A stretch of DNA of 64,000 bases from Planctomycetia bacterium. Its GTDB lineage: Bacteria > Planctomycetota > Phycisphaerae > UBA1845 > UTPLA1. The notes below the pieces were generated by a model. The model was not told where the DNA came from, did no database searches, and saw only the letters and a list, made by a program, of their open reading frames with translations. Shown here in pieces: positions 1 through 9,222 of this stretch. Each line of letters starts with the position of its first letter. Position 1 is the stretch's first letter. The DNA lies in the NCBI GenBank assembly GCA_015075745.1, contig JABTTW010000001.1:2046001-2110000 (forward strand), given 5' to 3'. A program made the translations under genes and the position numbers.

Positions 1-119
1 AATGGGCTATTCTTTGCCGAAATCTCTCGGGGGGATTCGTCAAAAAGGGATTAAGTGTCTGGAGGTACCCCTGCCGGAATGCCCTTCGCATTCTAAGCTC
101 GTCGGAGGCAGCTGACATT

Positions 120-941
120 GTGGCTCTTGCAGAATTGCGCCTAGGCCTCGAGTGCCTTCGGGAAAAGATGCTGAACACGCGGGCAAGCCCGGACGAGCAA
201 TCGCTGCGGCGCGCGGCCGAAGTTGGGCGGATGATTGTTGATTTTACTGCCCACCAATTCGGAAGGGACAATGACGCCACCGATCTTGTACGGGATGTGA
301 CTGACGAGCACAGTTCGCTCTACAACGAGCAAATGCATCGCGCCCAAGCGATGTGGATGTCGGTGGTGGGGCTTAGCGGCGAATCCCTCGTGCGAAGTCG
401 CGTGATTCAGGCGGCGAGAAAGCGCAGGAAAGGTAGCGAATTTCCTGACAAAGAGATTCGCGCAACGTTTAAGATCGTCAAGCCAGATGACGGGCTGTTG
501 ACCGTTAGGAATTGCGCGAAAAAGGATCTGCACCATTGCTTGATCATCACGGAGCTCGCGGTTGATAAGGCGAAAGTTGCTGAGGCTGCGTTACGTCAAG
601 CCAGGGGTGATGCAGCAAATTATCTGCTCGGACCGCTGTTGGGAATTGACGATGCGACGTTGAAGGAAACGGCAAAGCTCCAAGCGGGGTATTGGGCATG
701 GGTGGGTATCGACAAAGGAACGGTAACGTACCTTCACACTTGGAAGGACGGTACGGGCCTTGATGTTGGACTTTCTCCTTTAACATCACTTGCTATCGGT
801 GGTGAGGCAGCAAGTCTTTCCGTTTACAGTGATGAGGGCTGGACCGAAATCTCACTGCCTGTTTCGTCCATGAAAGCAAAAGCTGTGGCCGCGATCAAAC
901 CAAAGCCGCGCTCACGTCCAAGACCAAGAACAAGACGATAG
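120..941 (+). CDS. Hypothetical protein, 273 aa
   Basis: I do not recognise this protein. The GTG start is chosen because a GGAGG lies 11 nt upstream (104-108). The N-terminal half is rich in charged helix (residues 1-110). The middle is mixed alpha/beta, and the last 20 residues are a strongly basic Lys/Arg/Pro tail that could bind nucleic acid or simply be disordered. There is no signal peptide or membrane segment, so a cytoplasmic location is likely. It stands alone, with about 500 bp of apparently non-coding DNA downstream, in the accessory-looking left part of the window. Function unknown. Confidence 0.6.
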   Translation: MALAELRLGLECLREKMLNTRASPDEQSLRRAAEVGRMIVDFTAHQFGRDNDATDLVRDVTDEHSSLYNEQMHRAQAMWMSVVGLSGESLVRSRVIQAARKRRKGSEFPDKEIRATFKIVKPDDGLLTVRNCAKKDLHHCLIITELAVDKAKVAEAALRQARGDAANYLLGPLLGIDDATLKETAKLQAGYWAWVGIDKGTVTYLHTWKDGTGLDVGLSPLTSLAIGGEAASLSVYSDEGWTEISLPVSSMKAKAVAAIKPKPRSRPRPRTRR

Positions 942-1387
942 GTTTCACTCATTAATGAGTTGAGGGGTGCTTCTGTGTTGGTTCGGGTGGCGAACACCGT
1001 CTCATCGGGCGAAGACGCATTCGCATTTAGTTCGCTCTGATTCGGCGTGGCAGACAATGCTGTCTGGGAATCACCCGCTGGAAACAGGTCGACGTTGCGG
1101 CTTTGCGGTCGGACGGGGTCACTCTTCATCTGGCCGGACTCGAGATTCGTACCAGAGGCCTGAACCTCAACGTCGGAGTCCATCCGATAGTGCGGCTCAT
1201 TGAGGTCATCTGCCGCCACCGCGTGCCGTGGCCGTGCGAAGTGGACTGGCCGAAACCTCTGACAGCGAGCAAAAAGGCAGGGGTATTCGAGTCGATTGAG
1301 TGATAGGGGCACTCTTCACATCGCGGATTGACACTGCAATTGGCTGTGGCAGAGCCTCGTCTGGCAGCAGTCAAGGCATAGAACTGA
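942..1387. other. Intergenic stretch, no convincing gene
   Basis: Short open frames occur on both strands, but none has a good ribosome binding site or a recognisable product, and they overlap one another. It may hold gene relics. I see no RNA gene or repeat. Confidence 0.4.
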
Positions 1388-1416
1388 TTGCGCGGTAGAT
1401 TCGGTTGTGATATAAT
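1388..1416 (+). promoter_or_regulatory. Sigma70-type promoter
   Basis: A perfect TATAAT (1411-1416) stands 17 bp after TTGCGC (1388-1393). Transcription would begin near 1423, about 16 nt before the ATG at 1439, leaving a very short leader that still contains an AGAGG ribosome binding site. Confidence 0.55.
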
Positions 1417-1438
1417 CAGGATAGTAGAGGAACGGAAG

Positions 1439-1927
1439 ATGACTGACGATAAAATCGAAAACGTCGCGTCCGAAAAATACGACAAGCATTTGTCGTTGCC
1501 GCAAGAGGCGGGAAGCGAAATTGTGGTTCGGGAACAAATTGACCCGGCGTTGATGCAAGAAAAGAATATGCAAGTGCAAATCGAGCACAAAGTAATGGAT
1601 GTTCCTACGGCCAAGCGAAACGATTCCTCATTAACGCGCGATAAGTATCAGGCAACAGAGCATTCGGTTCCTCAAGGACTGGTAACCGAACAGCTTGATC
1701 CGGCGTTGACTCGTGATAAACACCATTCACCGCAACCGCGGCGGGACGTATCGGATTCTCTGGCGAATCTTGTAAAGGACGAACGAGAGGGCGGAGTACA
1801 GGCTACCCGTGAAGGAATCAGCGGAGGCGAGAGTGTGAATCTCAATGACATCCTTATTCCGCTTACGACACCCAAAGACGTAACGCAAGTTGTCAAGACC
1901 CCGCCCAAGAGTACGCCGGGCCGGTAG
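1439..1927 (+). CDS. Hypothetical hydrophilic repeat protein, 162 aa
   Basis: No known family was recognised. The ATG at 1439 is preferred over an upstream in-frame start because the promoter and AGAGG site lie directly before it. The protein is very polar and probably disordered. It contains a diverged internal duplication: a unit reading EQIDPALMQEKN near residues 29-40 recurs as EQLDPALTRDKH about 48 residues later, with a partial LTRDKY copy between them. There is no signal peptide or membrane segment. The next gene faces it on the opposite strand, so it is probably transcribed alone. Function unknown. Confidence 0.6.
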   Translation: MTDDKIENVASEKYDKHLSLPQEAGSEIVVREQIDPALMQEKNMQVQIEHKVMDVPTAKRNDSSLTRDKYQATEHSVPQGLVTEQLDPALTRDKHHSPQPRRDVSDSLANLVKDEREGGVQATREGISGGESVNLNDILIPLTTPKDVTQVVKTPPKSTPGR

Positions 1928-1946
1928 CGCGAAGGGGCGGACGCTG

Positions 1947-3302
1947 CTACTGCCGCCTTTGTTCGTATGTATCCAATACACTTCCAATAAACTCGGCGAG
2001 TTGGTACGCATTCGCAACTGATGGGTCTTCTTCGCGTATTCTTGCGATTAGCGCGTCCCTTGCCGTGGCGGATGTCCAGTCATCAGCGGTTAACCTACCG
2101 TCGGCCCCCAAAATAATGATGTTTGCAGCGGCAGAAACTGTGAGTTGGCTCTCATTGGGAAACAGGTCAGATATAGCCTTCCGGATAGCGTCGTTTCGTC
2201 CCCCTTTCATGAGATCGTGTACGAACGCACCTCCGAGAGAACCGTCATTTGCTCTATTACCCGCCTCATCAAAGAGTAAAGCAAGGACGACCATGCTCAA
2301 TGCGGACTGTAGTTGCTCCTTACTTGGTCCGGCGCGAACAACCGACAAGTCGCCAGCGATATCACTGGCCCAGCGGAATCCGCTTGCCGGTCGCCAGTTA
2401 CCTTCGGCTGACCCTGATACCACGTATGATGCGGTCGGGTGCGGAACGCCTGCCTTCCAGGTGACCGACAGACTCTTGGGGTCATCCGGATAAATCCAAG
2501 TAAAGCCCGGCAAGGGATGCCATTTGCCGGGCGAATCGCCCGCCTCTAAATTCGGATGATCGGGATCACGTGCGCCTGGTTGCCATTGGACGCTAAGAGA
2601 ATCCTTCGATGTGAACGCATACCCCGCATCAGCTACCCAAAATCCCTCTTTCTGGCCGGAGCTGATATTGGAATAAGCTGGATGACGATTTCCCGAAACC
2701 CAGCGTACTGAAAGATTGTCCGGACTCGCGGAGACCCAAGTGAAACCTGGTGCTGGTGATAGTTTTCCGTCCTCCGATCGTATGACGTTCGGAGGAATGG
2801 GTCGTATAGGAGGTGGCGTGGGTACCGATTCTAAAGCAGTTAGTGCCAGCTGGTCTCCTGCCGCCGCTTGGTTCGCCGTGTGAAGAATTGACGATTCAGG
2901 GGACGAGTTAAACGTAATCGCCAGAGTCGCAACGATTACGGCGATAGAGATGATGGAAGCGGCGAGCTGGTACTGACGACGAGTGATTTTCGCAGGATTC
3001 GACGGATCGGCATTATCTAGGGCGTCGGTAGGTGTAGAGCAATGCTTCGTACGGGAGGTAGTGGAAGAATAAGCTGTAGCTGAAGTCGCATTAATTTCTG
3101 ATGGATGTCTTGACTTCGCTGTGATGAGTCTTGAATCCGGCTCCGTACCTGCACTCACGCTCATGTTTGAGCCAGGACGTGGAGTAATGCCCTTTCGGAT
3201 CAATAAGGCAATTGCATCTTCTAGTGAATTTGACTTAACTTTCGCTTTGATGCGCTCCCCTGTTTCGACTTTTATCCCACTAATCTCAAAGATCATGAGC
3301 AT
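1947..3302 (-). CDS. Membrane-anchored repeat protein, 451 aa
   Basis: Function unknown. Residues 1-42 resemble the short N-terminal segment of GspF/PilC-type proteins (a G-x-x-V-x-G-x-I-x-A-x-S-x-E-A pattern followed by a G-I-T-P turn). A Ser/Thr-rich linker follows, then one membrane segment at about 112-131. After that come about four diverged 40-residue units (about 170-320), each with a PGFTW or similar core, D-x-L-S-V, and G-x-x-x-P. The C-terminal 120 residues are helical. This suggests a cytoplasmic N-terminus and an extracytoplasmic repeat region, which is inference. It converges on the preceding hypothetical gene. Confidence 0.6.
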   Translation of the reverse strand: MLMIFEISGIKVETGERIKAKVKSNSLEDAIALLIRKGITPRPGSNMSVSAGTEPDSRLITAKSRHPSEINATSATAYSSTTSRTKHCSTPTDALDNADPSNPAKITRRQYQLAASIISIAVIVATLAITFNSSPESSILHTANQAAAGDQLALTALESVPTPPPIRPIPPNVIRSEDGKLSPAPGFTWVSASPDNLSVRWVSGNRHPAYSNISSGQKEGFWVADAGYAFTSKDSLSVQWQPGARDPDHPNLEAGDSPGKWHPLPGFTWIYPDDPKSLSVTWKAGVPHPTASYVVSGSAEGNWRPASGFRWASDIAGDLSVVRAGPSKEQLQSALSMVVLALLFDEAGNRANDGSLGGAFVHDLMKGGRNDAIRKAISDLFPNESQLTVSAAANIIILGADGRLTADDWTSATARDALIARIREEDPSVANAYQLAEFIGSVLDTYEQRRQ

Positions 3303-3656
3303 TACTCCAATTCAGCCCATTTGATTCGGAGTCGAGCAAACAACTTTTTCGGCCCTAATCAAGCCCATTGTTCCAAGTTGGCCGTGAAGGGGTGCAGGCG
3401 ACGGGATTGTCCCACAGGATACAGAAATACTCAACCATGGAAGTGCATATCGCCTATACACTCATGCTAGGCAATGGGCGGATCGCAAGTATATCCGTGG
3501 TAAGTACTTAAGAGTGTCGAAAATACTATCCGTAATTGCGGCGAGACGGAATGGGGTCACAAGGAGAAAAAACGTGACAACACTTCATGCGCGTCTTATA
3601 CGTTGTATTGGTGCAGGTTGTGCTACCTGTTGGTGAACGCATGATACGGACATCTC
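3303..3656. other. Intergenic stretch
   Basis: About 350 bp between two divergently oriented hypothetical genes, so promoters for both probably lie here. I see no RNA gene, repeat or clear hairpin. Confidence 0.4.
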
Positions 3657-4121
3657 GTGGCCAATTCGGGGGTAAACGATAGCGACGCGGACGAGCTTCG
3701 GAAGATTGTCCGAAGGATAATCGAAACCGGGCCGAACAACTTCAATGACCGTACCGCCCGCGCGCGGGCGGTCAAATCGCTGATTGCGGCCGAAACGGCC
3801 GCGTGTCTTGAACCCTTGCTCAATGCGGAAGCGGATGCGATGCCGCAGAACACGCTCGCCGAAAAGCGCAGGCTGGCAAGTTGGATTAACCATGAACTGC
3901 GTCATTTGGGTTTGGCGATTCGCTGCGACCCATCCGGGCTTCCCGGCATTCTTGTGGCGATGCCGGGGCGCGGTGATCGCGAGGAGGCGAGCCGATTCCG
4001 GGTCGAAGCCCGCGATGAGGACGGCCGAAGGTTTCAGTCATCGTCGCTGGGGTGGGCTCCGCGACTAGAGCTTGTCGAGGATCCAGCGCGGCGCGAAGGT
4101 CGGTCGCGTTTCCGGGAGTAG
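3657..4121 (+). CDS. Hypothetical protein, 154 aa
   Basis: I do not recognise a family. A GTG start is assumed. The first 110 residues are helical and charged, with an N-x-E-L-R-H-L-G-L-A-I-R segment. The last 40 are Arg/Glu-rich and probably unstructured. There is no signal peptide. Its 3' end faces the end of the large kinase gene on the other strand, about 30 bp away. Coding status rests only on an uninterrupted frame with high-GC codon use. Confidence 0.5.
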   Translation: MANSGVNDSDADELRKIVRRIIETGPNNFNDRTARARAVKSLIAAETAACLEPLLNAEADAMPQNTLAEKRRLASWINHELRHLGLAIRCDPSGLPGILVAMPGRGDREEASRFRVEARDEDGRRFQSSSLGWAPRLELVEDPARREGRSRFRE

Positions 4122-4154
4122 TGCCACCAGCTGTGCACAGCCATGTGTGGGATT

Positions 4155-7100
4155 CTATTCAGGATTGGATTCGTCTTGCGGTTCTGGGGGAGACGCCGGA
4201 GTCCTGGATTCGCCGATCTCCCATACGACGACTCTCCCCGGTTCGATGGTGGATTGAGCGGCTGGAAGCGCGTTAGCCGCAGCAAATAGGTGCTCACCGT
4301 CGCCGCTCCACGCGACTCCCGGATAGATGTCGGTACTTCCCGCCGAAAGCTCCAAACAAAGTTGCCCAACAGCGAAATCCCACAGTCGTACCTCTCCAGG
4401 CTGCGTACTTTCGATCCGCAGCAAACCGCTGCCGCTTGCCAAGCGGAGGCCGTTTGGCGAAAACGCAAGTCCGCCGATTTCACGGCGATGACCCTGAAGT
4501 GTGGCTATCGACTCCCATTGTTGGCAATCGAATACGTTGATGCGGCGATCCATTCCGCCGGTTGCCAGCCATCGTCCGTCAGTCGAGAAAGCCAGTGAGG
4601 TCATTTCGCCTTGGTGATGAGGAAGGGAGTGAGCCTTTGCTATGCGGGTGGCGTCCCAGATTTCCAGATCGCCATTTTCGTAGCCAATCGCAATCAATTC
4701 GCCGTTTGGATTCACTGCCAGTGCGGAGTGCTTAGGGATAGATCGCAGGATTTTTTCCCAATCGAGTGAGTCGGCATTGGGCGCAAGGCGGAACGGCGAC
4801 GTGCCGAATGCAAAACCGTTGGGCAGGAGATTCAATTCGTCGGTCTGGGAATGCTGTTTCAAGAGGCGTTCCGTCTCGCCAGACCGAGTGTCGAAGAGCG
4901 CGATCTCGCGCCAATCTGACCGCCCGTATGACGGCCCGTGCACGCCAATGATCTCGTCAACACCCAACTCATACAGAATTGCCAAACGGTTGCCATTTCC
5001 ATGCATGGCCCGAATACCTCCCTTCTCACAGAATACCGTGCGGGCGGAGCCTGAATCATCTATTGGCCAGACACGCAGATTACCGGTGGCGTCGACTGCG
5101 GCGATGAACATCCCGTTTTGACTCATGGTCAAGGCGTGCACACGTGAGCCGCTGCCGACAAACTGCCCCGTCAGATGTCCCCGAGGGATCTCCCAGCGTT
5201 GGACCGCAAACGGCCCGGTCGTGATGATTTCATTCTCATCTGCGGAAAAATACGATCTCAGGAATCCAAGCTGGAGATACGAAAGGTTCGAATCTACTGA
5301 TTCATGCATCACAATTTGATGATGAGGCTCAATGGTGCAGTCCGTCTTCCCATTTGTAGGATTCCAGACAAAGACTTGGCCGTTAAGCCAGCGACCGGTC
5401 GGCATGTTGTAAACGCCATAACTCTGGCTAACGAGGCGCGATCCTTCGTTGTCAAACGAAATGCCGGTGACCGGTCCGGTATGCACAGGTCCTCGCGTCG
5501 TAATTTCAGCACTTGGAATATCCCAGACCTGAGTCACGCCGTTCTCAAAGCCAATTGCGATCTTGGAATCGCGAGGGTGAAAAGTAGCCGCAGTCACGGA
5601 TCCATTCTGAACATCCAGGCTGCGGTTGAACATGCCTCGCTTGTGGTTTCTCGCCAAGTCAGTCGAATCAAAACTCGGTATCGACCAGATTTGAAGATCG
5701 TTTCCGGGACTGCCAATGAAGCATGTGCTCCCATCGGGCGACAAAGCCAAACAACTGGTTATGAATCCCGTAGGCGACTGGCGGGTGACCGCCCCGGTGG
5801 CGGCATCGATGATGATGAGACGATTATTGTCGGTAAGTGCGATGGCACGGCTTCCTTCTGGAAAAAAGGCGAAATCCGTGATGCGATGATCATCATGCTT
5901 GGATAACTGAGTACCATCCTCCACGCGGAAAATGGTCAAACGGCCTTCCTGATCGGTGCACGCTATTTTGTCGCCTTCCGCGCTGAGCGCGATCCGATTC
6001 CAGATCGTGCCTTTGCGTGTAATGTTGGACGGCGATGGCGAGGCTGCAACGCGGCGCAGGTAGTACCACTCAAATCCCCTAGGGTCATCATCAGTGCCAA
6101 TGTGGACATACTTGTCGAGTAGCGCGATTGCGACGGGGGTTTCTCCTCTGTTCAGCGCCGTCTGGGCGTCTCGCATGTCGGCGATGTACTCTCGCCGAAT
6201 CCGGTCGCTGGTAGCTGTCTTTTCGCGGATTTCCGCTGACTGGGCGCGCGTGGCGAAGTGAATAGACGCGGCCGATCCGCCGAACATGGCAAGCGCGGCA
6301 ATTGCCAAGACGGTGGTAGCGACGGGCCGCCGCGCGCACCATCGTCGAACCCTGAGGATGCGTCCGGGCATCCGCGCGGCAACCTGCTCTCCGGCAACGA
6401 ATCTCCGAAGATCTGTGGCGAGATGGGCCACAGTGGCGTAGCGGTCGAGCGGTGATTTTTCAAGACATTGCAGACAAACGCGCTCAAGGGCCTGGGGCAC
6501 GGCAGGATTGAGTTTGGCAGGGAAAACGGGACGGTCCCACGCGATCTGGTGTAGGGTCGCATCACTGCCTACGCCTGCGGTGACAGGAAACGGGGGACGG
6601 CCGGTAAGAAGAAAATAAAGCGTCGCGCCTAAGCCGTACACGTCGCATGACGGCGAAATCGGTCCGAGTCGGGGGTCGGCTTGTTCGGGCGGCATGTAAT
6701 GCGGCGTACCGAGTCGTTGGAGGGATTTGGTCAGTTTCGTTCCCGCGTCAAGCTGCTTGGCCAAGCCGAAGTCCACAACCAATACCCGACCGCCTTCTTC
6801 GACGAGAATGTTTTCCGGTTTTATGTCGCGGTGAATGACGCCCGCCTCATTGGCGCTGTGGCAGGCATCGGCTGCATTCGCAACGATACGGGCGGCGAGA
6901 TTGGGATCAATCGGCTCGGCGCGCGTAAAACGGTGAAGGTCAACGCCTCTCACGTGCTTCATGGCGATAAACGGCCGTCCATTTACTTCGCCGATTTCGT
7001 GCACGGGTACGATGCCCGGATGTCGCAACCGGGCGACGATCTGCGCTTCCTTGCGGAAGCGTCTCATCACTTCCGGCTGACCGATGTGCTCGTCACGGAG

Positions 7101-7448
7101 AATCTTGACGGCGAACGCTCGTTGCGAGTCGTTGCGGGTAGCGTGATACACTTCGCCGAATCCGCCGCCGCCAATGCGACTGCGAAGAGCGTATCTCCCG
7201 AACGACCTTGGTCGGTCTGGCAACCCTTCGGTGTCGCTCGAGCCGCTTGATGCCTGTTGGGTGACGGGTATTCTCGCGCGCATGCGGGCTTGGCGTACTT
7301 TGACCGCGTTGGCGATCTCCTGGTGAAGCTCGGGCATCGCGGGATAGGCCGAACAGAAGGCTTCGATGTCTGCCGATGTTTGGGACGGTCCGGCGAGAAA
7401 GGCGTCTATCAACTGGGAAATCGCAGCGTTTTGTTGGTGGCCCGCCAT
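4155..7448 (-). CDS. Ser/Thr protein kinase with WD40 repeats
   Basis: A Hanks-type kinase with an extracytoplasmic or scaffold WD40 region, 1097 aa. The kinase domain spans about 83-350 and has every key element: glycine loop GGGGFGEV (93-100), ATP-binding Lys115, HRD (207-209) followed by IKPEN, DFG (226-228) and a PPEQA activation segment. A single membrane helix lies at about 376-397. From about residue 470 to 1090 there are many WD40 units (A-F-S-P-D-G-x-x-L-A-T-G / V-x-V-W patterns). The start is 11 nt after the stop of the sigma-factor gene, so the two are probably one operon. Such ECF sigma/kinase pairs are common in Planctomycetes, and the kinase is thought to control the sigma factor. 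The signal it senses is unknown. Confidence 0.92.
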   Translation of the reverse strand: MAGHQQNAAISQLIDAFLAGPSQTSADIEAFCSAYPAMPELHQEIANAVKVRQARMRARIPVTQQASSGSSDTEGLPDRPRSFGRYALRSRIGGGGFGEVYHATRNDSQRAFAVKILRDEHIGQPEVMRRFRKEAQIVARLRHPGIVPVHEIGEVNGRPFIAMKHVRGVDLHRFTRAEPIDPNLAARIVANAADACHSANEAGVIHRDIKPENILVEEGGRVLVVDFGLAKQLDAGTKLTKSLQRLGTPHYMPPEQADPRLGPISPSCDVYGLGATLYFLLTGRPPFPVTAGVGSDATLHQIAWDRPVFPAKLNPAVPQALERVCLQCLEKSPLDRYATVAHLATDLRRFVAGEQVAARMPGRILRVRRWCARRPVATTVLAIAALAMFGGSAASIHFATRAQSAEIREKTATSDRIRREYIADMRDAQTALNRGETPVAIALLDKYVHIGTDDDPRGFEWYYLRRVAASPSPSNITRKGTIWNRIALSAEGDKIACTDQEGRLTIFRVEDGTQLSKHDDHRITDFAFFPEGSRAIALTDNNRLIIIDAATGAVTRQSPTGFITSCLALSPDGSTCFIGSPGNDLQIWSIPSFDSTDLARNHKRGMFNRSLDVQNGSVTAATFHPRDSKIAIGFENGVTQVWDIPSAEITTRGPVHTGPVTGISFDNEGSRLVSQSYGVYNMPTGRWLNGQVFVWNPTNGKTDCTIEPHHQIVMHESVDSNLSYLQLGFLRSYFSADENEIITTGPFAVQRWEIPRGHLTGQFVGSGSRVHALTMSQNGMFIAAVDATGNLRVWPIDDSGSARTVFCEKGGIRAMHGNGNRLAILYELGVDEIIGVHGPSYGRSDWREIALFDTRSGETERLLKQHSQTDELNLLPNGFAFGTSPFRLAPNADSLDWEKILRSIPKHSALAVNPNGELIAIGYENGDLEIWDATRIAKAHSLPHHQGEMTSLAFSTDGRWLATGGMDRRINVFDCQQWESIATLQGHRREIGGLAFSPNGLRLASGSGLLRIESTQPGEVRLWDFAVGQLCLELSAGSTDIYPGVAWSGDGEHLFAAANALPAAQSTIEPGRVVVWEIGESRTPASPPEPQDESNPE

Positions 7449-7459
7449 GACGTGTGCCG

Positions 7460-8038
7460 CTACTCCGACGAAAAGTTAAGCGATGTGGAACCGAGCGTCT
7501 CCCTTAGGACTTCGAGGGCACGGCTAATACGCGAGTTGACCGTCGCTCTTTTTACGCCGAGCGCAGTGGCGATTTGCGACAGGGTCATACCCTTGAGCCG
7601 CAATTCGAACATCGCTTGCGTGTCTTCGGGCAGCTTGGCGATGGCGGCATTCAACCGTTCGTAACGCTCCTTTCTACGCTGGAGCTTGCTCGCCGTAGGC
7701 CCTTTTTGGGGTGCTGCGTCCATCACGTTACTGGCCAAGTCAAGCAAGGCGAGCTTGCGCTTGCGGCCGAAATGGCGGACGGCGTTGTGAACGACCGTCG
7801 CCAGCCATGCTTCGAATTTCTTTTGCGGATTTTGCCTCACTTCCAGCCCCTTGATGAGGCGGAAACACGTCGTCAAGGCATGCTGGACGATCTCGTCGGT
7901 ATCGGCGTAGCGACGCAACTGGAGCGATGCCGCATGTAGTGCGACTTGGCCCATCCACGGTCGATAGCGACGCAGGAGCTTCTCCAGCGCTTCGCCATTC
8001 CCTTGGGTAGCTTGAAGGATGTGGTCTTCCTGATTCAT
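7460..8038 (-). CDS. ECF-type RNA polymerase sigma factor, 192 aa
   Basis: It redirects RNA polymerase to a specific promoter set. The sigma-2 region spans about 15-85 (A-D-T-D-E-I-V-Q in 2.2/2.3, then F-E-A-W-L-A-T-V-V-H-N). The sigma-4 region is near 135-180, with L-P-E-D-T-Q-A-M-F and a helix-turn-helix L-S-Q-I-A-T-A-L-G-V-K-R-A-T-V. The ATG at 8038 is preferred. A longer frame starts at 8161, but its extra 41 residues do not look like sigma factor. No anti-sigma gene is present; the downstream kinase probably takes that regulatory role (inference). It is divergent from the ParB-like gene. Confidence 0.88.
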   Translation of the reverse strand: MNQEDHILQATQGNGEALEKLLRRYRPWMGQVALHAASLQLRRYADTDEIVQHALTTCFRLIKGLEVRQNPQKKFEAWLATVVHNAVRHFGRKRKLALLDLASNVMDAAPQKGPTASKLQRRKERYERLNAAIAKLPEDTQAMFELRLKGMTLSQIATALGVKRATVNSRISRALEVLRETLGSTSLNFSSE

Positions 8039-8249
8039 GCCAGAACCTGACTCAAATAAAAAAATCGGCAAAGAATGAGAGCGCGCGGGGTGGTCGCGCA
8101 CTGGATAAAGAAGACGGCAGTGCCATACGCGGCACCGTGGAATTGTGGTGGCAACGGACATAACGGCCTTGGCGAGAAACGCATCTGTGTCATCGAGAAG
8201 TCCGCTTGGCCTCTAGTTCCGGTCAAACGCCAGCATTTGGAGAAGTGTA

Positions 8250-9068
8250 ATGGAAGACAAGGTAGTTCAAAACATGCCAGTGGATACGCTCGCGTCGCGG
8301 CCACAGGTGCGGGATGAATTCAGCCAGGAATCGCTGATTGGGCTGGCCCAGACTATTCGGGAAACGGGGGTCCTTCAACCGCTGATGGTCCGCCGTGAAG
8401 GGGCTGAGATCATAGTTGTCGAGGGGCATCGGCGACTTCGAGCGGCCAAGATGGCGGGGCTGATCCAGGTGCCGGTCATTATCGACGACCGTGAACTTTC
8501 GGAAAGCGAAGTCCTTTACCGGCAACTGGTCACGAATTGTCAGCGGCAAGGGCTGACGCCGCTTGAAAAAGCGCGGGCGATTGACAAGCTCATTCTCGAA
8601 TCGGGTTGGTCGCCGTCGGAGGCAGCGGTGAAATTGGGTTTGTCACCCTCCACGATTTCCAAGTTATTGGCGATCCTTTCACTGCCATCAGACATCCAGG
8701 ACCGCGTGGGTAGTCCGGGCCTGGGACTCAGCGCCGCCTATCAAATCTCCCTGGCGGGTAATGCCGAAGCGCAAGCGCGCATGGCTGACGAATTGGCGAG
8801 TGGCACACTGACCCGTGACGACGCGGCGGCGCGGACGCGGGTTCGCAAGTCGCGACGCCGGCCGTTGGCGAAGCGCGAGCGCAGCCGGGTCGGACGCAAT
8901 CGGGTCGCGATTGCGCTGGGGGACAAGCGGGTCGTGACCATCGCCGGGCCGGGTCTGACGCTCACGTCCATAATCGAGTGGATGTCGGGACTCTTGGACC
9001 GCCTGCGTGGGGCGGCCGACCAAAACGTGGACTTGTCCGAGGCCGTCAAGCTGGCCTCTGGCGCGTGA
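8250..9068 (+). CDS. ParB/RepB/Spo0J-family protein
   Basis: 272 aa. The N-terminal ParB domain (about 8-100) has the G-H-R-R-L-R-A motif at 59-65, which in ParB proteins belongs to the nucleotide-binding pocket, and a helix-turn-helix at about 128-150 (A-A-V-K-L-G-L-S-P-S-T-I-S-K). The C-terminal part is basic and unlike the chromosomal ParB dimerisation domain. There is a good GGAG upstream of the ATG. No parA is adjacent, and the genes that follow are mobile-element-like. It is therefore more likely a plasmid- or ICE-type partition or regulatory protein than the chromosomal segregation ParB. Confidence 0.85.
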   Translation: MEDKVVQNMPVDTLASRPQVRDEFSQESLIGLAQTIRETGVLQPLMVRREGAEIIVVEGHRRLRAAKMAGLIQVPVIIDDRELSESEVLYRQLVTNCQRQGLTPLEKARAIDKLILESGWSPSEAAVKLGLSPSTISKLLAILSLPSDIQDRVGSPGLGLSAAYQISLAGNAEAQARMADELASGTLTRDDAAARTRVRKSRRRPLAKRERSRVGRNRVAIALGDKRVVTIAGPGLTLTSIIEWMSGLLDRLRGAADQNVDLSEAVKLASGA

Positions 9069-9075
9069 AGGAAGG

Positions 9076-9177
9076 ATGGCCATCGTGAAGCTGATTTCAA
9101 GACTGATCAAGCTGTTCGTGTTTGAGTTTTTCAGGGGTCTTGTGTTTGGGCTGGCCCGGACGCTTCGCCGCCGCTGA
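9076..9177 (+). CDS. Small amphipathic basic peptide, 33 aa
   Basis: ATG at 9076 with GAAGGAAGG immediately upstream, 7 nt after the ParB-like stop. The sequence alternates hydrophobic and basic residues (M-A-I-V-K-L-I-S-R-L-I-K-L-F-V, then aromatic residues and an R-T-L-R-R-R tail), predicting one amphipathic membrane-associated helix. Its tight placement between two element genes supports expression, but homologues are not known to me and it could be a spurious frame. Confidence 0.45.
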   Translation: MAIVKLISRLIKLFVFEFFRGLVFGLARTLRRR

Positions 9178-9222
9178 AGCGCGGGACTCTATCGGAGTTT
9201 CTCCGAGATTGGAAGGTTTGGC

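Noticed and set aside
824..1312. Minus-strand open frame of 162 codons and overlapping plus-strand frames
   Set aside because: No ribosome binding site, no recognisable product, and they overlap one another and the end of the first gene.
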